Shown in pieces: positions 7,496 through 16,659 of a DNA stretch of 64,000 bases. Origin of the DNA: an uncultured Bacilli bacterium. Lineage in GTDB: Bacteria; Bacillota_I; Bacilli_A; RF39; UBA660. The notes below the pieces were generated by a model that saw only the letters and a list, made by a program, of their open reading frames with translations, was not told the origin of the DNA and made no database searches. The translations under genes were made by a program, and so were the position numbers. Where the stretch lies: assembly GCA_944332475.1 (NCBI GenBank), contig CALVKA010000001.1, positions 124,001 through 188,000 on the forward strand, given 5' to 3'. Position 1 is the stretch's first letter; the number at the start of each line of letters is the position of its first letter.

Positions 7496-8653
7496 ATGAA
7501 AAAAGGAATTTTCATTTTAGGACTTTTTCTTGTTTTTTGTTTTGTTATTTTTTCTACTTCTTCTGAAGAGGTTACAGAAGAAGTGGAAGATCGGGGAATT
7601 TTTGTTAGTTATATTGAGCTTGCTAATTATTTGAAGGGTAAGGGTGAAGAGGAGGGTAAAAAATCAATTACAGAGATGGTTTCTAATGTTTATGACTTGG
7701 GATTTAATATGATTTTATTGCAGGTTAGAACGTTTAGTGATGCGATATATGAGTCTCAAGTTTATCCATGGAGTGAGGTGGTGAGTGGTCAAGAAGGGGG
7801 TTCTCCTGGATATGATGTGTTGGAGACTTTTTTGGATGTTTGTCATAAGAAGGATATTCGTTTATTTGCTTGGATTAATCCTTATCGTATTCGTGGAGAT
7901 GAAGATATTAGTGATATTTCAGAAGAAAATCCTGCTTATCGTTATTTGAATACGGATGTTGTGGCTGTTTCTGGTGGTGTTTATTATAATCCAGCTAAAG
8001 AAGAGGTTCGAAATCTTATTGTTTCTGGAGTAGAGGAGATTGTGAAACATTATGATGTAGATGGTGTGTTGTTTGATGATTATTTTTATCCTAATGATGA
8101 GATTGATTTGGCAGATTATGAAGCTTATCAAAAGGAACATCCAGATGTTAGTCTTTCTCAATTTCGCCTTGATCAAGTAAATGATTTAATCAAACGTGTT
8201 TATTCTGTTTGTCATGAATATGATGTTTTGTTTGCGGTTTCTCCTGATGGAAATATTGACAATAATTATCAGAGTCACTATGCAGATGTTCGGTTATGGG
8301 GTAGTGAAGAAGGATATGTGGATTATTTGATGCCACAAATTTATTATGGGTTTTATAATGAAACAAAAGCTTTTACTTCTGTTTTGGATGAATGGGAGTC
8401 ATTAGCAAGTCATGTTTCTTTATTACCAGTTCTTGCTTTTTATAAAGTAGGGGCGGTTGACACTTTTGCAAAAAGTGGTAGTCTTGAGTGGATGGAACAC
8501 GATGATATTATTATGAGAGAGGTGATTCTTACTAGAAATATCAAGCAATACCAAGGTTTTTCTTTGTTTCGATACGATTATTTGTTTAATGCAGATCTTA
8601 ATACAGAGATGACATCCGCGGAGATAAAAAATATGAAAAAAGTATTAAAATGA
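7496..8653 (+). CDS. GHL10-family glycosidase-like exported protein
   Basis: The protein has 385 residues and an N-terminal hydrophobic signal or anchor (about 4-22). The rest matches the GHL10 (PF02638) TIM-barrel family: FNMILLQVRTFSDAIY, LFAWINPYRIRG, DVDGVLFDDYFYP and LMPQIYYGF. The Asp pair in VLFDDYF is a plausible catalytic site. Family members are thought to act on cell-wall or surface glycans, but the substrate is unproven. The end abuts the promoter of the next gene. Confidence 0.87.
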   Translation: MKKGIFILGLFLVFCFVIFSTSSEEVTEEVEDRGIFVSYIELANYLKGKGEEEGKKSITEMVSNVYDLGFNMILLQVRTFSDAIYESQVYPWSEVVSGQEGGSPGYDVLETFLDVCHKKDIRLFAWINPYRIRGDEDISDISEENPAYRYLNTDVVAVSGGVYYNPAKEEVRNLIVSGVEEIVKHYDVDGVLFDDYFYPNDEIDLADYEAYQKEHPDVSLSQFRLDQVNDLIKRVYSVCHEYDVLFAVSPDGNIDNNYQSHYADVRLWGSEEGYVDYLMPQIYYGFYNETKAFTSVLDEWESLASHVSLLPVLAFYKVGAVDTFAKSGSLEWMEHDDIIMREVILTRNIKQYQGFSLFRYDYLFNADLNTEMTSAEIKNMKKVLK

Positions 8654-8662
8654 TTTTTCTTA

Positions 8663-8671
8663 TGTTATAAT
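8663..8671 (+). promoter_or_regulatory. Extended -10 promoter of the first prepilin gene
   Basis: TGTTATAAT lies 18 bases before the ATG at 8690 and just after the preceding stop codon. A transcript from here would have a leader of only about a dozen bases. Confidence 0.55.
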
Positions 8672-8689
8672 TAACCTAGGGTGATAATT

Positions 8690-9226
8690 ATGAAGATAAA
8701 TAATAAAGGATTTACTTTGATTGAGTTACTTGCGACTATGGTTATTCTTTCCATTATAATGGTAGTAGCTGTCCCTAATGTTATGGGAATTTTGAATGGG
8801 AGTAGAGCAAATACGTATGTAGAAGATGCAAAAAAATTAATCTCTTTGGCGGAATATGAAATTCGTGCTACTCCGAGTCTTCGTCCAGACAAGAATGCTT
8901 GTACGGCTTTGACATTAAGTTACTTGGATGATTCCGAGCTAGATAATGCTCCTAATGGTGGTGCCTATGAATCTGAAAATTCTTATGTTATTGTAGTAAA
9001 CAAACCTACGGCTGCTGGAAAGAACCGATATGTTTATTATGTTACTTTGGATGAAAAATTAGAAAACGGATCGCATCGTGGTATTAAAGCAAAGTCTTAC
9101 GATGATTTATATAGTGAAGATTCTAATGATTTAGTTATTAATGGTTCTGGTGTTCTTGGTGCGCCTACTTCTGTAAAGGGAACTGTTGGTTGTACGGGAA
9201 CACTTACTACAAAGACTCAAACTTAG
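8690..9226 (+). CDS. Type IV prepilin-like protein
   Basis: This is a 178-residue prepilin with a short positive leader, the cleavage motif NNKG-FTLIELLA with Glu at +5, and a hydrophobic helix ending near residue 30. The globular part is Asp/Ser-rich and has two cysteines (CTAL and GCTG) that could pair. Cleavage by the prepilin peptidase at 49994 is expected. The start is ATG 8690, with AGGGTG seven bases upstream, rather than GTG 8681. It is probably a minor pilin or second major pilin, paired with the gene at 9337. Confidence 0.88.
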   Translation: MKINNKGFTLIELLATMVILSIIMVVAVPNVMGILNGSRANTYVEDAKKLISLAEYEIRATPSLRPDKNACTALTLSYLDDSELDNAPNGGAYESENSYVIVVNKPTAAGKNRYVYYVTLDEKLENGSHRGIKAKSYDDLYSEDSNDLVINGSGVLGAPTSVKGTVGCTGTLTTKTQT

Positions 9227-9231
9227 TATGA

Positions 9232-9255
9232 TGTCAAATTATTTGTCAAATTATT
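9232..9255 (+). repeat. Perfect tandem 12-bp repeat upstream of the prepilin promoter
   Basis: TGTCAAATTATT occurs twice without a gap, about 20 bases before the -35 of the pilin promoter at 9275. Direct repeats in this position are often regulator sites; no regulator is identified. Confidence 0.6.
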
Positions 9256-9274
9256 AATAAATTAATTTCAAGTA

Positions 9275-9303
9275 TTGCGTTTTAAATTTTTATGTAGTAT
9301 GAT
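9275..9303 (+). promoter_or_regulatory. Promoter of the second prepilin gene
   Basis: TTGCGT, a 17-base spacer and TATGAT precede the gene at 9337, whose ribosome site is AGAGAGG. The gene thus has its own promoter separate from the pilin gene upstream. Confidence 0.5.
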
Positions 9304-9336
9304 TTTTTTATAAGATAGAAAGAGAGGAAAATTTAA

Positions 9337-9906
9337 ATGAAGAAGTTAAATAAAAAAGGATTTACATTGATTGAGTTATTAGCAGTTATTGTTATTATGG
9401 GTATTTTAATGATGGTAGCTATTCCTGCTATGACACGTTATATTGAAAACTCAAGAAAGGATACATTTGTAGATACTGCAAAGAATTATGCGAATGCTGT
9501 TAAGAATATGTGGGCATCTGACAGTTTGGTTTGTGATGGCGTTGTTGCTTCAGCAAATCCAGAAGGAAAATATTATGTAGAAATTGATTCTAAATCTAAT
9601 AAGAATAACTTGTTGGAATCTGGAGGTAACTCATCATGGGGTAATGCTCCAGTACAAGGAATTGTTATGATTGAAATTAAAACTACTGGACTTAAGAATG
9701 CACAAACTACATATTCTATTGTTCTAACTGATACAGCAGGACATGGTGTAGATTCATTTGTTGAATCTGATACATTAGCAAGAGGTAATGTTAAGACAGC
9801 TGATGCATCACCAAAAGCTGATACTACAAAAGATCCTTCTGTTACATTTGATACGTTACTTAGTACTTCACCTTATGACACTGCAAAAAAATGTGTTGAA
9901 CAATAA
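9337..9906 (+). CDS. Type IV prepilin, candidate major pilin
   Basis: This 189-residue prepilin has the classical MKKLNKKG-FTLIELLAVIVIM leader and a 20-residue hydrophobic helix. The globular part contains two cysteines (CDG and KKC near the C-terminus), as in disulphide-stapled pilins. It has a strong ribosome site, its own promoter and a following terminator. Codons are more even than in its neighbours, which suggests high expression and a major pilin role. That role is inference. Confidence 0.88.
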   Translation: MKKLNKKGFTLIELLAVIVIMGILMMVAIPAMTRYIENSRKDTFVDTAKNYANAVKNMWASDSLVCDGVVASANPEGKYYVEIDSKSNKNNLLESGGNSSWGNAPVQGIVMIEIKTTGLKNAQTTYSIVLTDTAGHGVDSFVESDTLARGNVKTADASPKADTTKDPSVTFDTLLSTSPYDTAKKCVEQ

Positions 9907-9915
9907 TTGAATATT

Positions 9916-9938
9916 AAGACCTTTTATGGGGTCTTTTT
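9916..9938 (+). terminator. Terminator after the pilin gene
   Basis: AAGACC (9916-9921) pairs with GGTCTT (9930-9935) and is followed by a T run. Confidence 0.75.
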
Positions 9939-9980
9939 CTTTGCTTTGATTTTTGTTATACTTTGTATGGAGGTTATTTT

Positions 9981-10865
9981 ATGTTATATATTGGAAGTCA
10001 TGTTGGATTTAAGAAAGATAGCCAATTACTTGGTAGTTTGCAAGAAGCGTTAAGTTATGGCGCGAATACATTTATGTTTTATACTGGTGCTCCTCAAAAT
10101 ACGAGTCGATATCCTATTTTGGACGGTCTTACTTTAGAGGCGATGACTTTGATGAAAGAGCATGGGTTTGATTATTCTAAAGTTGTGGTTCATGCTCCTT
10201 ATATTATTAATTTGGCGAATGATAAAGATCCTGATAAATTTATGTTTTCTGTTCGCTTTTTACAAGAAGAGTTAGAGCGTTGCGAGTTACTTGGTATTCG
10301 TCAACTGGTTCTTCATCCTGGAAGTCATGTTGGCCTTGGAATTGATACTGCTATTTCTAATATTGCGAAAGGATTAAATATGATATTAGGAACTCATCCC
10401 GTTACTGTTTTACTTGAGACAATGGCAGGAAAGGGTACGGAAGTAGGGTCAACATTAGAAGAGTTAAAGAGAATTATTGATTTGGTAGATGATAAAGAAC
10501 ATATTGGTGTTTGTCTTGATACTTGTCATTTAAATGATGCAGGATATGATATGAAGGAGTTTGATTCTTTTTTGGAAAAATTTGATCAATTAATTGGAAT
10601 TGATAAGATTGGTTGTGTTCATGTCAATGATAGTAAAAATGTATTAGGAGCTCATAAGGATCGTCATGAAAATATTGGTTTTGGTACGATTGGTTTTGAT
10701 ACTTTACTTTCTATTATTTATCATGAGAAATTAGAAGAAGTACCTAAGATTTTGGAAACACCTTATGTTGATAAAGATTACCCTCCTTATCGATATGAAA
10801 TTGAAATGATTCGTAATAAAAAATTTGATTCTAATTTATTAGATCGTATTCGTAATCAATCATAA
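9981..10865 (+). CDS. nfo: Deoxyribonuclease IV (endonuclease IV)
   Basis: This 294-residue AP endonuclease incises DNA 5' of abasic sites in base excision repair. It shows the family motifs GSHVGF, VVHAPYIINLA, LVLHPGSH, LLETMAGKG, GVCLDTCHLNDAGYD and HVNDSKN, which supply the His/Glu/Asp ligands of the trinuclear zinc site. ATG 9981 is chosen because GGAGG lies seven bases before it. The upstream in-frame TTG at 9963 precedes that site. A small gene on the opposite strand beyond the terminator resembles YqfT, the neighbour of nfo (yqfS) in Bacillus. Confidence 0.95.
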   Translation: MLYIGSHVGFKKDSQLLGSLQEALSYGANTFMFYTGAPQNTSRYPILDGLTLEAMTLMKEHGFDYSKVVVHAPYIINLANDKDPDKFMFSVRFLQEELERCELLGIRQLVLHPGSHVGLGIDTAISNIAKGLNMILGTHPVTVLLETMAGKGTEVGSTLEELKRIIDLVDDKEHIGVCLDTCHLNDAGYDMKEFDSFLEKFDQLIGIDKIGCVHVNDSKNVLGAHKDRHENIGFGTIGFDTLLSIIYHEKLEEVPKILETPYVDKDYPPYRYEIEMIRNKKFDSNLLDRIRNQS

Positions 10866-10894
10866 AAGGAAGAATGTTTGTTCTTCCTTTTTTA
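10864..10894. terminator. Bidirectional terminator after nfo
   Basis: AAAAGGAAGAA pairs with TTCTTCCTTTT around TGTTTG. T runs lie on both strands between convergent genes. Confidence 0.85.
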
Positions 10895-11143
10895 TAAATA
10901 TTTTTGTTTTTGTTCATTATATAGTAATAAAAGTTGTTGATATAGTGTGGGATTTATTTGTTTTTTTAATTCTTTAAAACTTTTTTCATTTCCATCTAAA
11001 ATTTCACTATAATTTTTCATAATAAATTGGTATAATATAGTTATTTCAGAATTTGTTAGGTGATAACCTAATTTTTCTCCATATTCTTTTATTAGAGTTG
11101 GAGTTAAATTGGGTATCCAGTTTTTTATTAATTCTTTATACAT
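10892..11143 (-). CDS. Small conserved protein, possibly DUF2624/YqfT-like
   Basis: This 83-residue soluble, helical, Lys-rich protein has no cysteine or membrane segment. Its size and its place beside nfo match Bacillus YqfT (DUF2624), but the residue similarity cannot be measured here. The ATG is preceded by GAGGTG. Its 3' end runs into the shared terminator. Function unknown. Confidence 0.6.
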   Translation of the reverse strand: MYKELIKNWIPNLTPTLIKEYGEKLGYHLTNSEITILYQFIMKNYSEILDGNEKSFKELKKQINPTLYQQLLLLYNEQKQKYL

Positions 11144-11215
11144 ATTTCACCTCATTAAAATATATGATATAAGTTTATAAAAATGTGGTAGAATATATAT
11201 GAATAGAAAAGAGGG

Positions 11216-13282
11216 ATGATGTTGAAAAAACTTAATTTGAATCGACCAGAGAGAAAAGTTAATTATAATCAGATTATATCTAGACGTTATGTTGTGTTTT
11301 TAGTTGTTCTTCTTTTATTGTTTGGGGTATTAGGTGTCAAATTGTATATGGTTATGGTGGTTGATGCTAAGGATTATGAAGAGAGTTTGGAAGAATTATC
11401 TTATACTACTGTAGAGGGTACAAGTGCACCTAGAGGAAGAATTTATGATCGGAATTATAATATTATTGTGGATAATAAAGCAGTAAAAAGTATTACTTAT
11501 AAAAAGGATGAGGATATTTCAACGGAAAGAATGATTGAACTTGCTTATGAAGTGTCTGTTCATTTAGATCTTCCTTATTCTAGTTTGACAGATCGTTCTA
11601 AAAGAGAATTTTATCTTGCGTTACATCCAAAAATTTGTGATAAGAAAGTAACGGATAAGGAAAGAGAAAAGGTTCGTACTGGTGAACTTAGTTCTACGGA
11701 TTTAGAAGAGTTAAAGATAGAGCGTATTACGGATGAAGAACTTGCTAGTTTTACAGATAGTGATTTAAAGGCTGCGTATTTGTATTATTTAATGAATAAA
11801 GGGTATACGTATGATGAGAAGATTATTAAAGAGGAAGCAACAGATGAAGAATATGCGTATATTGCTGAACATAATGCAGATTTAGATGGGTTTAATACGG
11901 TTTTAGATTGGGAGAGAGTTTATCCTTATGGCGATACTTTTCGTAGTATTTTAGGTACGGTTTCTACTACTACACAGGGTCTTCCTGCGGAAGATAAAGA
12001 GGAGTATTTGGAACAGGGATATGCTTTAAATGATCGTGTTGGTCTTAGTTATATTGAAAAAGAATATGAAGAGTATTTACGTGGTGAGAAGGCTGAGTAT
12101 GAAGTTGTCAATTCTCATGAATTAAAGTTAATTAAAGAAGGTAAACGTGGTAATGATATTGTATTATCTATCGATATCGAATTACAACAAGAAGTGGAAC
12201 GTATTTTAACAGAGCAAGTATTGAGTGCTAAGAATGAACCTAATACAGAGTATTATGATCATTCTAGTGTTGTGATTCAAGATCCTGATACTGGTGAAAT
12301 ATTAGCAATGGCTTCTAAAAAGGTTGTTGGTGATAAAGTAGTGGATAATACGACTAGTATTTTAACATCTCCTATTACGCCAGGATCTGTTGTTAAGGGT
12401 GCTTCCATGTTAGTTGGATATAATACAGGTGCTGTTCAAATTGGAGAATATATGGTTGATGAGTGTATTAAGGTTGCTGGTGCTCCTGAAAAGTGTTCTT
12501 CTGCTACCTTAGGTAGAATTGATGATATTACTGCTCTTGCTAAAAGTAGTAACGTTTATCAGTTTAAAGCTGCTATTCGTGTTAATGGACAAGAGTATTC
12601 TCGCGGTATGAAGCTTAATTTTAATCAAAAAGCTTTTGACACCTATCGTGATATGTATCATTCTTTTGGTCTTGGTGTAAAGACAGGAATTGATTTGCCG
12701 GTTGAGAGTTTGGGATATAGTTCTGAAGATACTAGTGCTGGTAATTTACTTGATTTTGTTATGGGACAGTACGAAACTTATACACCAATTCAACTTTCAC
12801 AATATATTACGACAATTGCAAATGGTGGTAGTAGACTTACTCCTCATTTGTTAAAAGAGGTTCATGCAGCAACAGAAGATTCTTCTTTAGGAGAGACGAT
12901 TTTAACGGTGGAAAAAGAAGTGATAAATACGATTGATACGGAGCCTCAGTATATGGCTAGAGTGAAGGAAGGCTTTTATGCAGTTATGCATGCTAGTGGT
13001 GGATATGGACGAGGTTATATTAATGATCAATGGGATGCAGCTGGTAAGACAGGTACTTCTCAGAGTTTTATTGATACAGATAATGATGGAGTTATTGATA
13101 CAGAAACTATTACTTCTTCGTTTGTTGGATATGTACCAGCTAATGATCCGGTGATGAGTATTATGGTAACCTCTCCAGATTCTTCTCATCCTAATTCTAA
13201 TACAGACTATGCTAGTTTGGTTACTTTGCATATTACTAAGGCTGTTACTGATAAGTTCTTTGAGTTATATTATGGTTCTTAG
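11216..13282 (+). CDS. Class B penicillin-binding protein (PBP2/FtsI-type transpeptidase)
   Basis: The 688 residues contain one membrane anchor (about 27-48). A dimerisation/pedestal domain starts at APRGRIYDRN. The transpeptidase domain has SxxK as SVVK near 391, SxN as SSN, and KTG as GKTGTS near 610. It cross-links peptidoglycan outside the membrane. Whether it serves elongation (PBP2) or division (PBP2B/SpoVD) is not settled by sequence. ATG 11216 touches the GAGGG ribosome site, so ATG 11219 or TTG 11222 may be the real start. The surroundings are not a division or elongation cluster. Confidence 0.92.
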   Translation: MMLKKLNLNRPERKVNYNQIISRRYVVFLVVLLLLFGVLGVKLYMVMVVDAKDYEESLEELSYTTVEGTSAPRGRIYDRNYNIIVDNKAVKSITYKKDEDISTERMIELAYEVSVHLDLPYSSLTDRSKREFYLALHPKICDKKVTDKEREKVRTGELSSTDLEELKIERITDEELASFTDSDLKAAYLYYLMNKGYTYDEKIIKEEATDEEYAYIAEHNADLDGFNTVLDWERVYPYGDTFRSILGTVSTTTQGLPAEDKEEYLEQGYALNDRVGLSYIEKEYEEYLRGEKAEYEVVNSHELKLIKEGKRGNDIVLSIDIELQQEVERILTEQVLSAKNEPNTEYYDHSSVVIQDPDTGEILAMASKKVVGDKVVDNTTSILTSPITPGSVVKGASMLVGYNTGAVQIGEYMVDECIKVAGAPEKCSSATLGRIDDITALAKSSNVYQFKAAIRVNGQEYSRGMKLNFNQKAFDTYRDMYHSFGLGVKTGIDLPVESLGYSSEDTSAGNLLDFVMGQYETYTPIQLSQYITTIANGGSRLTPHLLKEVHAATEDSSLGETILTVEKEVINTIDTEPQYMARVKEGFYAVMHASGGYGRGYINDQWDAAGKTGTSQSFIDTDNDGVIDTETITSSFVGYVPANDPVMSIMVTSPDSSHPNSNTDYASLVTLHITKAVTDKFFELYYGS

Positions 13283-13309
13283 GAAAAAGGCTTGCTTTTT
13301 CCTTTTTCT
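13282..13309 (+). terminator. Terminator after the PBP gene
   Basis: GGAAAAAG (13282-13289) pairs with CTTTTTCC (13295-13302) and is followed by TTTTT. Confidence 0.8.
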
Positions 13310-13382
13310 TTTGCTATAATTTGTATGCAATTGAAGAGAAAGTGATTCTCTTTTGTAAGCTTAGAAAAATATGAAAAATCTT

Positions 13383-13410
13383 TTGCTTTTTGATGTTTTT
13401 CTGATATAAT
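13383..13410 (+). promoter_or_regulatory. Sigma-A promoter of rpmG
   Basis: TTGCTT, a 16-base spacer and TATAAT lie 29 bases before the L33 start codon. Confidence 0.65.
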
Positions 13411-13438
13411 ACCTATAGACGTGTAAGGAGGGATAGAA

Positions 13439-13603
13439 ATGGCTAAAGAAGGAAAAAGACAAATGAAGACTCTTGTTTGTACTGAATGTAAAGAAGAAAA
13501 CTATAGAAAACCTAGAAATGTACAAAATACTACAGAACGTCTTGAAATTAGTAAATATTGTCCTAAATGTAGAAGACATACTGTACATAAGGAAAAGAAA
13601 TAA
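13439..13603 (+). CDS. rpmG: Ribosomal protein L33
   Basis: This 54-residue basic protein has the zinc-ribbon cysteine pairs CTEC and CPKC and the L33 patterns RKPRNVQNT, ERLEISKYCPKCRRHT and a Lys-rich tail. It belongs to the large ribosomal subunit near the E site. The zinc-binding (C+) form is typical when Zn is available. A good sigma-A promoter and AAGGAGG ribosome site precede it, and a small stem-loop separates it from efp. Confidence 0.93.
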   Translation: MAKEGKRQMKTLVCTECKEENYRKPRNVQNTTERLEISKYCPKCRRHTVHKEKK

Positions 13604-13625
13604 AATAAGTTAATCACTTATTTTT
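13603..13625 (+). terminator. Weak stem-loop between rpmG and efp
   Basis: AAATAAGT pairs with ACTTATTT and runs into TTTAATTTT. It may attenuate rather than stop transcription, because no separate efp promoter is obvious. Confidence 0.5.
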
Positions 13626-13649
13626 AATTTTATATAGGGAGTGAGTGTA

Positions 13650-14207
13650 ATGATTAGTACAAATGATTTAAAAAATGGTATTACGATTGAAGTAGAAGGT
13701 GCTATTTACGTTGTTATGGAAACACAACATGTAAAACCTGGAAAAGGAGCTGCCATTGTTAAGGCTAAGCTTAAAAATTTAAGAACAGGGTCTATTATTG
13801 AGAAGACTTTTAATGCTGGTGTTAAAGTAGCAACTGCTCATATTGATAAACAATTAATGCAATATTTATATACAATGAGTGATGTTTATTATTTTATGAA
13901 TATGGATACTTATGAACAATTAGAATTGTCTAAGGACATAGTTGGAGATAATGCAAGATTTTTAAAAGAAAATGTTGAAGTTTATATTACTATGTTTGAT
14001 GGTGAAGTATTGGGTATTGATTTACCTGATAAGGTAGAGTTAACAGTTACTCGTACAGAAGCTGCTGTAAAGGGTAATACTACTAATAATGCTTTAAAAG
14101 ATGCTGAAGTTGAGACAGGATATGTTGTTCGTGTTCCTTTATTTATTGAAGAGGGAGAAAAAATTATTGTATCTACCAGTGATGGTAAATATGTATCAAG
14201 AGCGTAA
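13650..14207 (+). CDS. efp: Translation elongation factor P
   Basis: This 185-residue protein has the three OB-like domains of EF-P and rescues ribosomes stalled on polyproline. Motifs include VKPGKGAAIVKAKLKN, whose loop lysine is the usual site of modification, and the C-terminal signature TVTRTEAAVKGNTT. The start is ATG 13650 after GGGAGTGAG, not GTG 13641 within that ribosome site. Proline-rich clients are close at hand, notably the PilB tail at 33588-34260. Confidence 0.96.
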   Translation: MISTNDLKNGITIEVEGAIYVVMETQHVKPGKGAAIVKAKLKNLRTGSIIEKTFNAGVKVATAHIDKQLMQYLYTMSDVYYFMNMDTYEQLELSKDIVGDNARFLKENVEVYITMFDGEVLGIDLPDKVELTVTRTEAAVKGNTTNNALKDAEVETGYVVRVPLFIEEGEKIIVSTSDGKYVSRA

Positions 14208-14219
14208 GCTCTTTTTTTT
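14198..14219 (+). terminator. Terminator overlapping the efp stop codon
   Basis: AAGAGC (14198-14203) and GCTCTT (14208-14213) enclose GTAA and are followed by a T run. The stop codon lies in the loop. Confidence 0.8.
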
Positions 14220-14313
14220 GTCTAGTTCGTGTCTTTTTTTCTAAATTACTATTTTTCTGTTGTTATTTTGTAGTATAATATGATTGTAGATATAGATAGG
14301 AGTAGTTATATAT

Positions 14314-16596
14314 ATGGCGAAAAGAAAACGAAAAAAACAAACGAAAAAAGGTTTTGAATATAAATACGAAGTACTTGGTATTATTCTTTTGGTTGCTTCT
14401 ATTTTAGGTATTGGTAAACTCGGTGTTGTTGGAAAGTTAATTAGTTCTTTTGCTCTTTTTTTAGTGGGCTCTGTTTATATGATTTTGTTACTTACTTGTT
14501 TTATTGTAGGGGCTTATTTATTAATTAAAAGAGAGTATCCTGACTTCTTTTCTACTAAGTTGATTGGTATCTATGTATTCTCTATTGGGTTGTTAGTGAT
14601 TATGCATCAGGATTTTGTATTACAGAATGATGGTAATATGATGCTTATTTTTAGAACAACTATCGATCAGCTAGTTGCTAGTTTTAATGGTATTATGAAT
14701 ACTGGAATTGTTGAGAATTGGCTTGCTGTTGGTGGGGGTATCATCGGTGGTATTTTTGCTATTATATTTGATAAATTATTTTCTTATACTGGTATGCAGA
14801 TTGTTTCTTGGGTATTTGTAATCGTAGGTTTTTGCTTGTTTACTGGTTTTTCTATTATTGATTATGTTAAAGAAAAAGTTGCTAATCGAAAAGAAAAGCG
14901 TTCTCGTACGAAAGAAGAAAAGAATGAGAAGAAAGGTAAGAAAGCAGTTATTATTAGTAATGGTGAAGATGAGGATGATGAAGAGGAAGTTAAAGATAAT
15001 AAACACATTAAAATTACTAGTATCGATGATTTGAAAAAAGTTCCTGTAAAAGAGGGTGAAAGTAAAGTCGTGGCTGAGGCGGTTTCTTCTGATGCACCTA
15101 TTACGAATCATGAATATCAATTACCTCCTCTTAGTTTATTGAATCAGCCTAAGAAGAAACAAAAGGAGACGGATGAGGCATCTATTGAGAAGAATATAGA
15201 AACTTTGGAGAGGGTATTAAAAGATTTTAAGATTGTTGGTAAAGTTGTTGAGGTTCATATAGGGCCTACTGTTGCTCAATATGAATTAGAAATTGCTAGT
15301 GGTACTAGAGTTAATAAGATTACTAGCATTAATCGTGAGATTGCTTTAGCTCTTGCTAAAAAGGATGTTAGAATTGAAGCTCCTATTCCTGGTAAGAATA
15401 CAGTTGGTATTGAGTTTGCTAATGATGTTGCAACTCCTGTTAGTTTTTATGAGATTATCAGTAGTAAAAAGATGATGGATGCTATGGATAAGAAACTTAT
15501 GGTACCTCTTGGAAAGAGTATTATGGGAGATATCGGAGTTTGTGAAATTAATAAAATGCCACATATGTTAGTCGCTGGTACTACTGGTAGTGGTAAGTCT
15601 GTTTGTATTAATGGAATTATTTGTTCTATTTTAATGCGTGCACGTCCTGATGAAGTTAAACTTGTTATGGTTGATCCTAAGGTCGTTGAACTTTCTGTTT
15701 ATAATGGTGTTCCACATTTGATGTGTCCTGTTGTTTCAGATCCAAAGAAGGCTGCTGTTGCCTTAGCTAAGATGGTTGCGGAAATGGAACGTCGTTATGA
15801 AACGTTTAGTGAGACGAAAACTAAAAATATTGAAACTTATAATGCTTATATTGAAAAATGGAATAGAGAACATGAAAAAGATGGTGTTACGAAGGCAAAA
15901 CTACCTTATATTGTTATTATTATCGATGAGCTTGCTGATTTGATGATGGTTGCAGCTAAGGAAGTAGAGGATTCTATTTTACGTATTACACAGAAAGCAC
16001 GTGCTGCAGGAATTCATTTGATTGTTGCAACACAAAGACCTTCTACGGATGTTATTACAGGTCTTATTAAGGCTAATATTCCATCTCGCATTTCCTTTGC
16101 GGTTGGATCTGGAGTGGATTCTCGTACGATTTTGGATCAGACAGGTGCTGAAAAGTTACTTGGTAAAGGTGATATGTTATTTTTACCAATCGGTGTTAAT
16201 GCTCCAACGCGTATTCAAGGTTCTTTTATTACCGATGATGAGATTAAACGTATCATCGACTTTACCGTAGAGCAACAAAAAGCTCAATATGATGAGTCTT
16301 TGATGAATTTGGATGCAGCGGATCATAATGTTGGCAACGCTAGTGGTCAAGAGTTTGGTGATGCGGCTAACGATGATGATCCTTTATATGACGATGTTGT
16401 TCAATTTGTGATTGAAAATCAGAAAGCTAGTGCTTCGCTTTTACAAAGACGATTTAAATTAGGTTATAATCGAGCAGCTAGGATTATTGATTTATTAGAA
16501 GAACGTGGTATTATTGGTCCGGCTAATGGTTCTAAGCCTAGAGAAGTGTTAGTTCAATTAGGTGGAGAAGAAGAGGCGGAATCTAGTGAGGAGTAA
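14314..16596 (+). CDS. ftsK: DNA translocase FtsK/SpoIIIE
   Basis: The protein has 760 residues with four N-terminal membrane helices (to about 185) and a charged linker. The alpha/beta RecA-like motor carries Walker A (GTTGSGKS near 422) and a Walker B region ending IIIDELADLMM. The C-terminal gamma winged helix (FKLGYNRAARIIDLLEERGIIG) reads orientation sequences. It pumps chromosomal DNA through the division septum. The next genes include a YmfF/YmfH-like pair, as after spoIIIE in Bacillus. A TATAAT at 14274-14279 probably belongs to its promoter. Confidence 0.96.
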   Translation: MAKRKRKKQTKKGFEYKYEVLGIILLVASILGIGKLGVVGKLISSFALFLVGSVYMILLLTCFIVGAYLLIKREYPDFFSTKLIGIYVFSIGLLVIMHQDFVLQNDGNMMLIFRTTIDQLVASFNGIMNTGIVENWLAVGGGIIGGIFAIIFDKLFSYTGMQIVSWVFVIVGFCLFTGFSIIDYVKEKVANRKEKRSRTKEEKNEKKGKKAVIISNGEDEDDEEEVKDNKHIKITSIDDLKKVPVKEGESKVVAEAVSSDAPITNHEYQLPPLSLLNQPKKKQKETDEASIEKNIETLERVLKDFKIVGKVVEVHIGPTVAQYELEIASGTRVNKITSINREIALALAKKDVRIEAPIPGKNTVGIEFANDVATPVSFYEIISSKKMMDAMDKKLMVPLGKSIMGDIGVCEINKMPHMLVAGTTGSGKSVCINGIICSILMRARPDEVKLVMVDPKVVELSVYNGVPHLMCPVVSDPKKAAVALAKMVAEMERRYETFSETKTKNIETYNAYIEKWNREHEKDGVTKAKLPYIVIIIDELADLMMVAAKEVEDSILRITQKARAAGIHLIVATQRPSTDVITGLIKANIPSRISFAVGSGVDSRTILDQTGAEKLLGKGDMLFLPIGVNAPTRIQGSFITDDEIKRIIDFTVEQQKAQYDESLMNLDAADHNVGNASGQEFGDAANDDDPLYDDVVQFVIENQKASASLLQRRFKLGYNRAARIIDLLEERGIIGPANGSKPREVLVQLGGEEEAESSEE

Positions 16597-16625
16597 GAAA
16601 AGTAATTTTATCTTTTCTTTTTTCT
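16595..16625 (+). terminator. Terminator after ftsK
   Basis: AAGAAAAG (16595-16602) pairs with CTTTTCTT (16612-16619), followed by T. Confidence 0.7.
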
Positions 16626-16659
16626 TTGGTTGATTTATACTATGTCTAAAGGTGATTAT

